From positions 1-20,167 of the forward strand of contig JANYKP010000169.1 in NCBI GenBank assembly GCA_025358195.1: a DNA stretch of 20,167 bases, in the 5' to 3' direction. This DNA is from Cyclobacteriaceae bacterium. GTDB lineage: Bacteria; Bacteroidota; Bacteroidia; Cytophagales; Cyclobacteriaceae. Below the pieces are notes generated by a model. The model was not told the DNA's origin and did no database searches. It saw only the letters and a list, made by a program, of their open reading frames with translations. Below, piece by piece: positions 1 to 7,955 of the stretch (its first letter is position 1; every line of letters starts with the position of its first letter). The position numbers and the translations under genes were made by a program.

Positions 1-1
1 A

Positions 2-2416
2 GCAGTGTCAGAAACGGCGTTTTTGTTCACACCGAGCCAGGCAATTCACAATGGGAGTTGGGAGGCCTACTTGCAAATGGATTTTAATCCAAGCAGTACA
101 AACTATGCCAAAATTTATCTTGTCTCGGACCAGCCGAACCTCTCAGGAGCGCTGAATGGCTATTTTGTCAAGGTCGGAAACACGGCGCGTGAAATAAGTC
201 TCTACCGCCAGACCGGTTCGATCGAAACGAAGATTATCGACGGACTGGATGACCGGATCAATCTTACGACCGTCAAAGTAAAAATTAAAGTTACCCGCAA
301 TGCCGTGGGAAGTTGGCAATTGTTTTCAGATGTGGGACCATCCGGCAGCTATGTGTTGGAAGGTACTTTTATGGACGTTACCCATACCAATTCTTCTTAT
401 TTCGGAATTCACAGTACGTATACGGCAACACGTTCTGATAAATTCTGGTTTGATGATTTTATTGTTACCGGCACAACCGTACCTGACACCTTGCCGCCGA
501 CCATTCAAACGGTAACAACATTGAATCAGCAACAAGTCCGGGTTTTATTTTCTGAACCGGTTGAACAAACCACTGCTCAAACCGGAAGCAACTTCCTTGT
601 GGAAAATCTGGGATCTGCCGCATCAGCTGTTGTTCAACCAGATCAGAAATCGATTGTACTTAATTTTTCTACGTCACTGATCAACGGTGTTACCTATACG
701 TTGGAGATTTCTGGTGTGAAAGATCTTGCAGGAAATTTAATGATCACCACCCGTGTAAACATTCTTTTCTTCCAAGCAGTGGCCAGCAAGAATAAGGATA
801 TCATTCTTACCGAGATCTTTCCCGACCCTGTTCCGCAAATCGGGTTACCCGGTGTTGAGTTTATTGAAATTTATAACCGAACCCCAAACCCATTCAACCT
901 GTCCGGATGGAAATTGTCGGATGGAAGTTCCACAGGAGTATTTCCGTCACAAATTATTTTGCCGGGTGAATATTGGATCGTTACAGCGGCGGCCTCATTA
1001 AATTTTTTTGTTGGATGGGGAAAAACAATTGGACTCACAAACTTCCCGACACTGAATAATGCATCGGATATGATCACACTCAAGAACGGAGATCATCTGA
1101 CCATCGACTCTATTAACTACGACATTGGCTGGTACCGTGATGCAGATAAGCAGGAGGGTGGCTGGACTTTGGAGTTGATAGACCCCGGAAATCCATGCGG
1201 TGAAGCAGATAACTGGACAGCCTCAGAAAACCCCAAAGGAGGCACGCCAGGCAATAAAAACTCAGTTTTTGCCAACAAACCGGACCTGACAGAACCTAAA
1301 CTCCTTTCAGTTTTTCCAGAATCGCCGACGCGACTGGCGATTGTCTTTGATGAAAAGCTTGACCCCGGCTCGTTGTCATTGGAGAACTTCAGCATCCAAC
1401 CAGCAATAGACATTTCAAAAGTGTTTTTTAAAGACTTTAGTTTAAAAACCATAGAACTTGCTGGCTTCCAGAATTTGGTTACGCGGCAGGGGTATGTGCT
1501 TGATGTTAAGAACATTCGTGATTGCAACGGTAATCAGATGCTGCCTGCCTCTCTTAGTTTTGGGCTGCCGGAAAAAGCCGACAGTCTGGATGTGGTGGTG
1601 AATGAAATTCTTTTCAATCCTCGTGCCGGCGGGGTTGACTTTGTAGAAGTGTTCAACTCCTCACCTAAATTTTTGAATCTTAAAAACTGGAAGATTGGTA
1701 ATTATGTCGACGGTGTGCCGACCGGCATCAGCGCGTTGTTTAACAAAGACTTATTATTTTATCCCCATGGATTTGCTGTTTTCACAACCGACCCATTGAT
1801 TGTGAAATCACAGTACCCTCCGAGTATTGTTGAAAATTTATTCAAGGCATCCCTTCCTGGCCTTCAGGATGATAGAGGTTCAGTTGTCATAGAGGATGAC
1901 GCGGGGTACCGCATAGATGAAGTGACCTATTCAAAAGAATGGCATTCAACTTTCATTAAGAATGATGAAGGAGTTTCATTGGAACGTATTGATGCAACGG
2001 CCGGTACGAATAATAAAGACAACTGGACTTCCGCCAGCGCTACCGTGGGGTTTGCAACACCCGGCTTTGGAAATTCGCAACTTCGAACTGAAAATGAAGT
2101 TAATGAAGGGGACGTATCGATTGTTCCTGAAATTTTTTCTCCGGGTGGTGGATCTAATGACTTCATCCAGATTCAATATCACTTTGATCAAGGGGGCTGG
2201 GTAGCCAATGTAAAAGTCTACGATCAGCAAGAGCGCCTTCAGAAAACTATTACAAATAACGAAACGATTGGACTGGAAGGCTTTTTCCGTTGGGATGGAG
2301 ATCGGGATGATGGCAGCAGGACCAGAATGGGATATTATGTGGTACGGTTTGAAGTTTTCAATACTTTTGGATTGGTAAAGACATTTCTAAAGCGGGTCGT
2401 CGTTGCTTCCCGATGA
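2..2416 (+). CDS. Lamin-tail / Ig-like multidomain exported surface protein, 5' end missing
   Basis: The frame is open to the window's left edge, so the first in-frame GTG at position 5 is probably internal and the signal peptide lies outside. Counting from that GTG (803 residues), the domains are: a concanavalin/LamG-like sandwich (~10-157, ending FWFDDFIVTG), a Big_5/SbsA-type Ig domain (~163-258), a first lamin-tail domain (~262-420, ILTEIFPDP...VEFIEIYN...LSGWKL), a second Big_5-like domain (~428-524), a second lamin-tail domain (~529-692, VVVNEILFNP...VDFVEVFN) and a C-terminal FlgD-Ig/CHU_C-like module (~703-803, EIFSPGGGSND, FRWDGDRDDGS, GYYVVRFEVFN). This architecture is common in Bacteroidota surface or secreted proteins. 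The C-terminal module resembles modules linked to type IX secretion, but I cannot show that it is a sorting signal. The role is unknown; adhesion or association with extracellular enzymes is a guess. It appears separately transcribed from the next gene, which has its own promoter. Confidence 0.85.
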   Translation, partial: AVSETAFLFTPSQAIHNGSWEAYLQMDFNPSSTNYAKIYLVSDQPNLSGALNGYFVKVGNTAREISLYRQTGSIETKIIDGLDDRINLTTVKVKIKVTRNAVGSWQLFSDVGPSGSYVLEGTFMDVTHTNSSYFGIHSTYTATRSDKFWFDDFIVTGTTVPDTLPPTIQTVTTLNQQQVRVLFSEPVEQTTAQTGSNFLVENLGSAASAVVQPDQKSIVLNFSTSLINGVTYTLEISGVKDLAGNLMITTRVNILFFQAVASKNKDIILTEIFPDPVPQIGLPGVEFIEIYNRTPNPFNLSGWKLSDGSSTGVFPSQIILPGEYWIVTAAASLNFFVGWGKTIGLTNFPTLNNASDMITLKNGDHLTIDSINYDIGWYRDADKQEGGWTLELIDPGNPCGEADNWTASENPKGGTPGNKNSVFANKPDLTEPKLLSVFPESPTRLAIVFDEKLDPGSLSLENFSIQPAIDISKVFFKDFSLKTIELAGFQNLVTRQGYVLDVKNIRDCNGNQMLPASLSFGLPEKADSLDVVVNEILFNPRAGGVDFVEVFNSSPKFLNLKNWKIGNYVDGVPTGISALFNKDLLFYPHGFAVFTTDPLIVKSQYPPSIVENLFKASLPGLQDDRGSVVIEDDAGYRIDEVTYSKEWHSTFIKNDEGVSLERIDATAGTNNKDNWTSASATVGFATPGFGNSQLRTENEVNEGDVSIVPEIFSPGGGSNDFIQIQYHFDQGGWVANVKVYDQQERLQKTITNNETIGLEGFFRWDGDRDDGSRTRMGYYVVRFEVFNTFGLVKTFLKRVVVASR

Positions 2417-2489
2417 TTCTAAAAATCCCGGCATTTCATGGCATCTCCATGTTATTTTGGATACAGGGGAATTAATTTCTTGATATTTT

Positions 2490-2517
2490 TTGTTTTAGGC
2501 GCATCCGCGTATTTTTG
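2490..2517 (+). promoter_or_regulatory. Bacteroidota-type promoter for the DksA-like gene
   Basis: TTG at 2490-2492 (inside a T run), a 17-base spacer, then TATTTTTG at 2510-2517, an exact match to the TAnnTTTG element used by the primary sigma factor of Bacteroidota. It is followed by C, as at the other two promoters in this window. Transcription would start about 2521-2525 and give a leader of roughly 30 bases. The motif overlaps an upstream ATG at 2515, which argues against that start for the gene. Confidence 0.6.
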
Positions 2518-2556
2518 CGCATCTTTTCAAACCCCTGTCCAGGAGGACAGTTTATT

Positions 2557-3261
2557 ATGGCGAAATCAGCTAAAAAATCAACAAATAAAGTAACGAAGAA
2601 GGCAGCGGTGAAGAGGAAAGTGGCCGTCAAGGCAAAGAAAACTGTGAAAGCCAAAACACCCGCAAAGAAGGTGCATGTAAAAGCTGTGAAGAAAGCAGTG
2701 GCAAAGAAAGAGACTCCCAAACCAGTTCTTAAGAAGGAGGTTGTTGCAAAGGCAAAGAAGGCCGTAACAAAAGCAAAAGCAGAATCAATTCCTGCTCCCA
2801 AGCCACAGCACCAATTAACGGTTTTTCCGGCATTGACACAGCGGCCTATTGCACACAAACCGGCGAAGAACAATGCACCTGACGACAAGACCCGCTACAG
2901 TGATGATGAATTGAAAGATTTTGAATCATTGATCAAAACGAAACTTGAAAAATCCAAGGAAGAATTTCGTATCCTGAAGGAAACCCTCAATCGCAACAAT
3001 GATGCTGGCACCGATAGCACATCCGGCGGCAATACAAAAGTATTGGAGGACGGAGCTGAAACGGCTGAGAAGGAGAATCTGAGCCAATTGGCCGCCCGCC
3101 AATTGAAATATATTACCAACCTGGAGAATGCATTAGTGCGTATCAAGAACAGAACGTATGGCATTTGTACCGTCACCGGTAAACTGATTCCGAAAGAGAG
3201 ACTGATCGCTGTTCCGCACACGACGCAGTCAATCGAAGCGAAAATGATGCAACACGATTGA
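2557..3261 (+). CDS. DksA/TraR-like regulator with lysine-rich histone H1-like N-terminal tail
   Basis: I chose the ATG at 2557 (234 residues) over the in-frame ATG at 2515 because the latter sits inside the promoter, and an AGGAGG box (2541-2546) lies 10 bases before 2557. Residues ~1-80 are almost entirely K, A, V, P and T with repeated AKK/VKK units, like a histone H1 tail or the bacterial H1-like proteins, and are presumably disordered and nucleic-acid binding. Residues ~115-234 match the TraR/DksA family: a helical hairpin (YSDDELKDFESLI...SQLAARQLKYITNLENALVRI) and the terminal YGIC...TGKLIPKERL segment. The hairpin tip reads DGAETA against DxxDxA of enterobacterial DksA. Only one cysteine (YGIC) remains of the usual four, so zinc binding is unlikely; this degenerate form is typical of the phylum. 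Likely role: RNA polymerase-associated stress or growth regulator, with possible DNA contact through the tail. scpB follows after 41 bases. Confidence 0.85.
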   Translation: MAKSAKKSTNKVTKKAAVKRKVAVKAKKTVKAKTPAKKVHVKAVKKAVAKKETPKPVLKKEVVAKAKKAVTKAKAESIPAPKPQHQLTVFPALTQRPIAHKPAKNNAPDDKTRYSDDELKDFESLIKTKLEKSKEEFRILKETLNRNNDAGTDSTSGGNTKVLEDGAETAEKENLSQLAARQLKYITNLENALVRIKNRTYGICTVTGKLIPKERLIAVPHTTQSIEAKMMQHD

Positions 3262-3302
3262 TGTTGTTTTAAAGATTAACAGGTGTAACAATAAATCAAA
3301 CG

Positions 3303-3866
3303 TTGGACTTTTTACAAAATCATATTGAGGCGTTAATTTTTTGCTCGCCATCACCGATTAAGCTGGTTGAACTCAAGTCATGCCTTTCGGAAATGTTCAA
3401 CGCGGACGTTCCAGAGGATGACATTGTAGGTGCGATACAGCGATTGACAGATAAGTACCTGCATGAAGATTTTTCTTTTCAGTTGAATAAATCTGCTGGC
3501 GGTTATCAGTTTCTTACAAAACCGGCTTACCAGGCGAGCATTGGCATCATGCTGAAGCAACAGTCGAAAAAACGACTCTCCACTTCAGCCATGGAAACAC
3601 TTTCTATTATTGCCTATAAACAGCCTGTATCCAAGACGGAAGTGGAAACCATCCGTGGCGTGAATTGTGATTACGCTGTTCAAAAACTTCTTGAAAAGGG
3701 ATTGGTTGAAATTCAGGGCAAGGGAGAAACTGTAGGTCGTCCTTTGATTTATGGCACGAGCCCGAAATTCATGGAGTACTTTGGTATTAGTGAATTAAAT
3801 GAGTTGCCAACTCCCAAAGACTTTTCCCAGGAAGTCAACACCATCGGCGAAGGCCCGGAGAATTAA
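3303..3866 (+). CDS. scpB: Segregation and condensation protein ScpB
   Basis: This is the kleisin-associated subunit of the SMC-ScpA-ScpB condensin, which compacts and helps separate sister chromosomes. The 187-residue product has the expected two winged-helix domains: the first ~1-80 (LQNHIEALIFCSPSPI at the start) and the second ~88-162, with the family signature ETLSIIAYKQPVSKTEVETIRGV, then GRPLIYGTSPKFMEYFGI. The start is TTG at 3303; no ATG lies nearby in frame and the family alignment begins right here, so I accept it. It lies 41 bases after the DksA-like gene on the same strand and is probably co-transcribed. scpA is not in the window. A hairpin follows the stop. Confidence 0.93.
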   Translation: MDFLQNHIEALIFCSPSPIKLVELKSCLSEMFNADVPEDDIVGAIQRLTDKYLHEDFSFQLNKSAGGYQFLTKPAYQASIGIMLKQQSKKRLSTSAMETLSIIAYKQPVSKTEVETIRGVNCDYAVQKLLEKGLVEIQGKGETVGRPLIYGTSPKFMEYFGISELNELPTPKDFSQEVNTIGEGPEN

Positions 3867-3877
3867 TAATCCCAACG

Positions 3878-3913
3878 GCCGCCATAGCCTTGGCGAAGGC
3901 GGCTATTTTCTTT
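3878..3913 (+). terminator. Possible intrinsic terminator after scpB
   Basis: GCCGCC at 3878-3883 can pair with GGCGGC at 3898-3903 across a 14-base loop, followed by TATTTTCTTT. An alternative pairing is ATAGCC (3884-3889) with GGCTAT (3901-3906). The T tract is interrupted, so this may attenuate rather than fully stop transcription into the next gene. Confidence 0.4.
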
Positions 3914-3944
3914 CAAGGCCTTTTGTGCCTAACTTGTAAATCAC

Positions 3945-5120
3945 ATGGCACGTAAAAGTCGATTCAGTACAACTTCCGGCCCAACGCGATCTTCCGCCGA
4001 TAAAGGAAAATCTTTTAAGAAGAATACACGGGGCACGGCGGATTCCAGATCCGGCACAGAATTCTCTAAATCCAAAAGAGACAGTAATTTTTCTGATCGT
4101 AAATCTTCTAGTAAACCCCGTGCTGGAAAAGGCAAGCCTTTTTTGAAGAAGGATTGGCCGCCAAAAAAGTCCACTGAACTGCGATCTCCGGAACCGGATA
4201 AAAACCCGGCGGAGTTCGCGGAAAGACAACCCCGTTCGTTTTCTAAAGAAACAGGATCCATTCAAAGAAGAACTCCGTCAGGTCCTTCCCGATTGGCTGA
4301 CAAGGGCGCGCGTACCAAACCAAGAGAGCGAAAGTCATTTATCGAATCACGCCTGGATAAGCAACGGCAATCGCGCCCGGTTGCTGCGGATGCAGAAACA
4401 GTACCAAAGGATGGATTGATCCGACTCAATAAATTTATTTCTAACAGCGGAGTATGCTCCCGCCGGGAAGCCGATGAACTTATTGCTATGGGCATCATCA
4501 CCGTCAACGGGAAATCCATTACAGAAATGGGTTATAAAGTAAAGCCGACCGATGACGTGCGCCATGATGGCAAGCGATTGAGGGCGGAAAAACCAGTTTA
4601 TATTTTATTAAATAAACCCAAAGGCTTCATCACCACCACCGATGATCCACAGGAACGCAATACGGTGATGCACCTGATTGAAGGCGCTTGCAAGGAACGT
4701 GTTTATCCAGTAGGCCGGCTAGACCGTAATACGTCTGGACTTTTGCTATTAACAAATGATGGTGATCTGACAGAAAAACTTTCCCATCCATCTTACAACG
4801 TAAAGAAAATTTACAAGGCAGAACTGGACCGGCCGCTCACCAAGAATGATTTTCAGAAAATTTTGGACGGTGTGCACCTGGAAGAGGGCAAAGCAATGAT
4901 CGATGATTTGGCAATCGTTTCAGAAGATGGAAAAACGGTAGGGCTTGAACTTCACATCGGTTGGAACCGGATTGTAAGAAGGATTTTTGAATCCTTGGGC
5001 TATGACGTTGTAAAGCTCGACCGATCTGTCTATGCGTCACTCGATAAAAAGGATTTGCCGCGTGGCAACTGGCGATTCCTGCGTCAGGATGAAGTCATCC
5101 GGCTAAAGCATTTTCAGTAA
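3945..5120 (+). CDS. rluB: RluB-type 23S rRNA pseudouridine synthase with long basic N-terminal extension
   Basis: RsuA/RluB-family enzyme that isomerises a uridine in 23S rRNA; the target position is inferred from family. In the 391-residue product, residues ~1-153 are a low-complexity tail rich in R, K, S and P with no recognisable fold. The S4 RNA-binding domain is ~157-203 (IRLNKFISNSGVCSRREADELI). The catalytic domain follows (~217-391): LLNKPKGFITTTDD, then VGRLDRNTSGLLLLTNDG with the presumed catalytic aspartate D260, and RIVRRIFESLGYDVVKLDR near the end. Basic N-terminal tails on this enzyme are usual in Bacteroidota and probably aid RNA or ribosome binding. RluB versus RluE/RsuA assignment rests on the S4 domain and overall form, so the exact target is less sure than the family. 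The gene lies 78 bases after scpB and 51 before nadK. Confidence 0.9.
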   Translation: MARKSRFSTTSGPTRSSADKGKSFKKNTRGTADSRSGTEFSKSKRDSNFSDRKSSSKPRAGKGKPFLKKDWPPKKSTELRSPEPDKNPAEFAERQPRSFSKETGSIQRRTPSGPSRLADKGARTKPRERKSFIESRLDKQRQSRPVAADAETVPKDGLIRLNKFISNSGVCSRREADELIAMGIITVNGKSITEMGYKVKPTDDVRHDGKRLRAEKPVYILLNKPKGFITTTDDPQERNTVMHLIEGACKERVYPVGRLDRNTSGLLLLTNDGDLTEKLSHPSYNVKKIYKAELDRPLTKNDFQKILDGVHLEEGKAMIDDLAIVSEDGKTVGLELHIGWNRIVRRIFESLGYDVVKLDRSVYASLDKKDLPRGNWRFLRQDEVIRLKHFQ

Positions 5121-5171
5121 GCACGGTAGTAAATGATTTTTTTTGTAACATCACTTCCAATCTGATCTCGC

Positions 5172-6041
5172 ATGCGCATTGGAATACACGGCAGGGATTT
5201 TCAGCAAAAGTCGTCCCGCTTTATTGAGCGGGTCCTCACGTGGTTGTCACAGTATCAATCCGAGATTTTTGTTTCTTCTAAATTTCAAAAACACTTTAAG
5301 TCAAAACAGGACTTTAAGCTGAAAGTGTTTGAGCACGGCGACAACCTGAAAAATCTTGATTTCTTTATCTCGTTGGGAGGTGATGGCACGCTGCTGGAAT
5401 CAGTTACGTACATAGGAAAAAACGAAACACCGATTCTCGGTGTAAATACCGGGCGACTGGGTTTTTTAGCCACCCTTAGCCGTGAAGAGACGGAAAAGGC
5501 ATTTGACGATTTATTCAACCGAAACTACACGGTGGATGAGCGCACGATGTTAAAGTTGGTGTCTGACCCAAAATTATTTTCCGGATGCAGCTTTGCGTTG
5601 AACGACTTCACCATCATGAAGAAAGATACCTCGGCGATGATCACGGTACATGTTTCCGTGGATGGTGAATTACTGAACTCATATTGGGCGGACGGGGTGA
5701 TCATCTCAACGCCAACAGGTTCTACCGGATATTCCCTCAGTTGTGGAGGCCCTCTGGTGTTCCCGGAATCAGAAAGTTTTATCGTCACCCCCGTAAGTCC
5801 GCATAATCTGACGGTCCGGCCCATCGTTGTTTCCGATCAATCGGAGTTGACTTTTAAGATCGAAGGACGCAGCAAGAAATTCCTCGTTTCTCTTGATTCA
5901 AGGTTTGAAACAGTTGATGAAAGTGTGAAGCTAAAGGTCGTGAAGGAACGGTTCAAAGCCCACCTGATTCAACTGCCGGGACAACATTACTTCAAAACGT
6001 TGCGACAAAAACTCAATTGGGGTCTTGATATCCGCAACTGA
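5172..6041 (+). CDS. nadK: NAD kinase
   Basis: Phosphorylates NAD to NADP in the cytoplasm using ATP or polyphosphate, supplying reducing cofactor for biosynthesis. The 289-residue protein has the full family signature: GGDGT at 69-73 (D71 is the expected general base), GVNTGRLGFLA from residue 90, ALNDF at 142-146 (D where many homologues have E), and the glycine-rich PTGSTGYSLSCGGP at 181-194 that shapes the NAD site. The length is normal for the family. The ATG at 5172 gives MRIGIHGRDF, a usual beginning. nadK next to PorG-like genes, uppS and bamA is a conserved arrangement in Bacteroidota. A promoter lies between nadK and the next gene, so the envelope genes are not wholly dependent on it. 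Confidence 0.95.
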   Translation: MRIGIHGRDFQQKSSRFIERVLTWLSQYQSEIFVSSKFQKHFKSKQDFKLKVFEHGDNLKNLDFFISLGGDGTLLESVTYIGKNETPILGVNTGRLGFLATLSREETEKAFDDLFNRNYTVDERTMLKLVSDPKLFSGCSFALNDFTIMKKDTSAMITVHVSVDGELLNSYWADGVIISTPTGSTGYSLSCGGPLVFPESESFIVTPVSPHNLTVRPIVVSDQSELTFKIEGRSKKFLVSLDSRFETVDESVKLKVVKERFKAHLIQLPGQHYFKTLRQKLNWGLDIRN

Positions 6042-6089
6042 ACAAAAAGTGGTCGTGGATTACCAAAACAGGCTTTACGGAATGAATGC

Positions 6090-6122
6090 TTGCAGGGAAG
6101 CGTGTTTAATTTTATACATTTG
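6090..6122 (+). promoter_or_regulatory. Bacteroidota-type promoter upstream of the PorG-like pair
   Basis: TACATTTG at 6115-6122 matches TAnnTTTG exactly and is followed by C. The best upstream element is TTG at 6090-6092 with a 22-base spacer, at the long end of what is usual. The predicted start leaves a leader of about 17-20 bases before the ATG at 6146. Confidence 0.55.
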
Positions 6123-6145
6123 CTTTTCGCCAAAAGCCTTTCGTT

Positions 6146-7204
6146 ATGAGAAAGTTATGTTTTGCATGGCTATGCCTGCTTTTCTTTCTCCTCCATGTTG
6201 AGGCGGGCTATGCCCAGTTCAACCGAAAGAGCATAAAAAATGGTAATAAGCGAATGGCAAGTTACCAGGGCGGGAAGAACACGTTTGGAAAGCAAAAGCG
6301 GTATAATTCCATCGGCTTCTCACTGAATGCCTTGAACTATTACGGTGATCTCTCTCCATCGCCAAAGAAAATAAGTACTGACATTTCCTTTACCCGCCCA
6401 GGATTTGGTGTTTCTTACATGCACCGGTTTGGTCCTCGCTATTCCCTGCAGGCTCAGTTTATGTATGGCACGATCAGCGGTTCAGATGCCGAGTCTGCAA
6501 ATAAGGGCGATTTGAACAGCGGTATTTATCGATACAAGCGAAACCTTTCTTTTCGCAATCACATCAAGGAGCTATCCGTGGTGGCCATGTTTGATTTATT
6601 TGAAAATCAGTCCACCTATATGAGTCGTGTAAAATGGACACCATATATCTATGTCGGTGTAGCAGCTTTTCTGCATAATCCACAGGCAAAGGCGCCGGAT
6701 AAAGACCTTCAGGGTAATGCGTTGTCACAAGCAGGACAATGGGTCGACCTACGACCACTCGGAACGGAAGGACAATACTCCACATTGGACCCAACGGATG
6801 TCAACGCTGGTATTAAACCTTATTCACTCCTGCAGGTTGCTATTCCATTCGGCCTGGGTGCACGTTTTCGCTTAAACGAAGCGATGGACCTTTCCGCAGA
6901 TATAGGCTTCCGCTATACGTTCACCGACTATCTTGATGACGTAAGCAGCAACTATGTCGCGCTTCCAAAGCTAAAGGATCCGTTGGCTCAGGCCATGTCT
7001 TATCGCACGAATGAAATCAATGGTGGCAACCCTGCCAACCCTGTTCCCTCCGGAATTCCAGGTGTAAATGTGGAGGCTGGTTATGGAAGTGAATACCCTA
7101 CGAATAACAGGGGTACTAAAACTAATAAGGATATTTATATGGTGACGAGCATCCGGCTTACGTACATAATAAGTCCATCGTTTCATAAGGCAAAATTCAG
7201 ATGA
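6146..7204 (+). CDS. PorG/DUF6089-like outer-membrane barrel protein, larger paralogue
   Basis: A 352-residue exported protein with an N-terminal signal peptide (hydrophobic run ~5-20, probable cleavage after GYAQ). The mature part alternates polar and aromatic residues as in outer-membrane barrels. It shares motifs with the next gene: FSLNALNYYGDLS against FGLGTFNYTGDLV, VAIPFGLGARF against MAIPFGGGIKY, and RYTFTDYLDDVS against RKTFFDYLDNIS, so the two are tandem paralogues. The family contains PorG, an outer-membrane component of the type IX secretion system. This copy is about 117 residues longer than its neighbour, partly through inserts ~180-220 and ~290-325 rich in G, N and P. Its stop overlaps the next start by 4 bases (ATGA), suggesting translational coupling. 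Which copy serves secretion cannot be told from sequence. Confidence 0.8.
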   Translation: MRKLCFAWLCLLFFLLHVEAGYAQFNRKSIKNGNKRMASYQGGKNTFGKQKRYNSIGFSLNALNYYGDLSPSPKKISTDISFTRPGFGVSYMHRFGPRYSLQAQFMYGTISGSDAESANKGDLNSGIYRYKRNLSFRNHIKELSVVAMFDLFENQSTYMSRVKWTPYIYVGVAAFLHNPQAKAPDKDLQGNALSQAGQWVDLRPLGTEGQYSTLDPTDVNAGIKPYSLLQVAIPFGLGARFRLNEAMDLSADIGFRYTFTDYLDDVSSNYVALPKLKDPLAQAMSYRTNEINGGNPANPVPSGIPGVNVEAGYGSEYPTNNRGTKTNKDIYMVTSIRLTYIISPSFHKAKFR

Positions 7205-7908
7205 TGTCACGGGGAAAATTCTCCAGTATTTTAATTGGCCTTCTTGTCACTTTCGCGATTACGATTGGGAAAGCACAAATTACCCAACGCTCCGAGGTTG
7301 GATTTGGTCTTGGAACATTTAACTACACGGGAGATTTAGTACGGAACTATAATTTTAAGTTTTCACAACCCGCTGCCACACTCTTCTACCGGGCAAACAT
7401 AAGTAAAGTAGTCAGTTTCAGGGCTGCGTTCACCGCCGGTAAACTCAGCGCATCCGATACCCGGGTACCCATCGATGCCTTTTCTGTTCAGCGAAAAGCT
7501 TCGTTTGATATTTTCCTGGCAGAAATATCGGGCGTTTACGAATACCATTTTTTGGATTGGAGAGATGACAAGCGCCGGCTTCGTTTTACGCCCTACTTAT
7601 TCGCAGGACTGGCGCTGTTCAACATTTTGGGAAGCCCTCCGAAGACAAGTCAATATAGCAGCGTTCAGATGGCCATCCCTTTTGGCGGCGGGATAAAATA
7701 TGTTCTCAATCCCAAATATTACATGGCCATCGAGTTGGGTGTCCGAAAGACATTCTTCGATTACCTGGATAACATCTCAGATGGAGATCCATCTTTTAAG
7801 AATTATCAATACGGCAACAAATTTGATTATGATACCTATTATTTCCTGGGGATCTCACTTACCCGCACATTCTATGATATTCCGTGTGCCACGAATCCCT
7901 ATAAGTAG
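7201..7908 (+). CDS. porG: PorG/DUF6089-like outer-membrane barrel protein (probable PorG)
   Basis: A 235-residue protein with a signal peptide (MMSRGKFSSILIGLLVTFAI..., cleavage near GKAQ) and a barrel-like mature region. The size and the position directly upstream of uppS-bamA-ompH match the PorG locus I recall from Porphyromonas gingivalis, where PorG is a type IX secretion component; the symbol is therefore an inference from family, size and synteny. Diagnostic segments shared with the preceding paralogue are FNYTGDLV, MAIPFGGGIKY and FFDYLDNIS. The ATG overlaps the previous stop by 4 bases; a second ATG follows at once (7204), so the start could shift by one codon. A hairpin spans its stop codon and the next gene has its own promoter, so the PorG-like pair appears to form a two-gene unit. 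Confidence 0.8.
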   Translation: MMSRGKFSSILIGLLVTFAITIGKAQITQRSEVGFGLGTFNYTGDLVRNYNFKFSQPAATLFYRANISKVVSFRAAFTAGKLSASDTRVPIDAFSVQRKASFDIFLAEISGVYEYHFLDWRDDKRRLRFTPYLFAGLALFNILGSPPKTSQYSSVQMAIPFGGGIKYVLNPKYYMAIELGVRKTFFDYLDNISDGDPSFKNYQYGNKFDYDTYYFLGISLTRTFYDIPCATNPYK

Positions 7909-7918
7909 GGGATTCTTT
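7893..7918 (+). terminator. Terminator-like hairpin spanning the porG stop codon
   Basis: GAATCCCTA (7893-7901) pairs with TAGGGGATTC (7906-7915), with one bulged G and a TAAG loop. It is followed by TTT and, further on, by a T6 run (7927-7932). It overlaps the TAG stop at 7906-7908. The T tract is short, so termination may be partial. Confidence 0.45.
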
Positions 7919-7955
7919 CAAGCAACTTTTTTCCTGTTATTACCATCTTTGTAAG

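Noticed and set aside
1117..1527. 136-residue minus-strand open frame inside the lamin-tail gene
   Set aside because: Antisense shadow of a domain-bearing frame; no signature.
2437..2458. Small hairpin CATGG-CATCT-CCATG followed by TTATTTT after the lamin-tail gene
   Set aside because: Only a 5-bp stem with an interrupted T tract; too weak to call a terminator.
2515..2556. Upstream ATG at 2515 as start of the DksA-like gene
   Set aside because: It lies in the -7 element of the promoter and adds 14 residues unlike the tail; the ATG at 2557 has an AGGAGG box 10 bases upstream.
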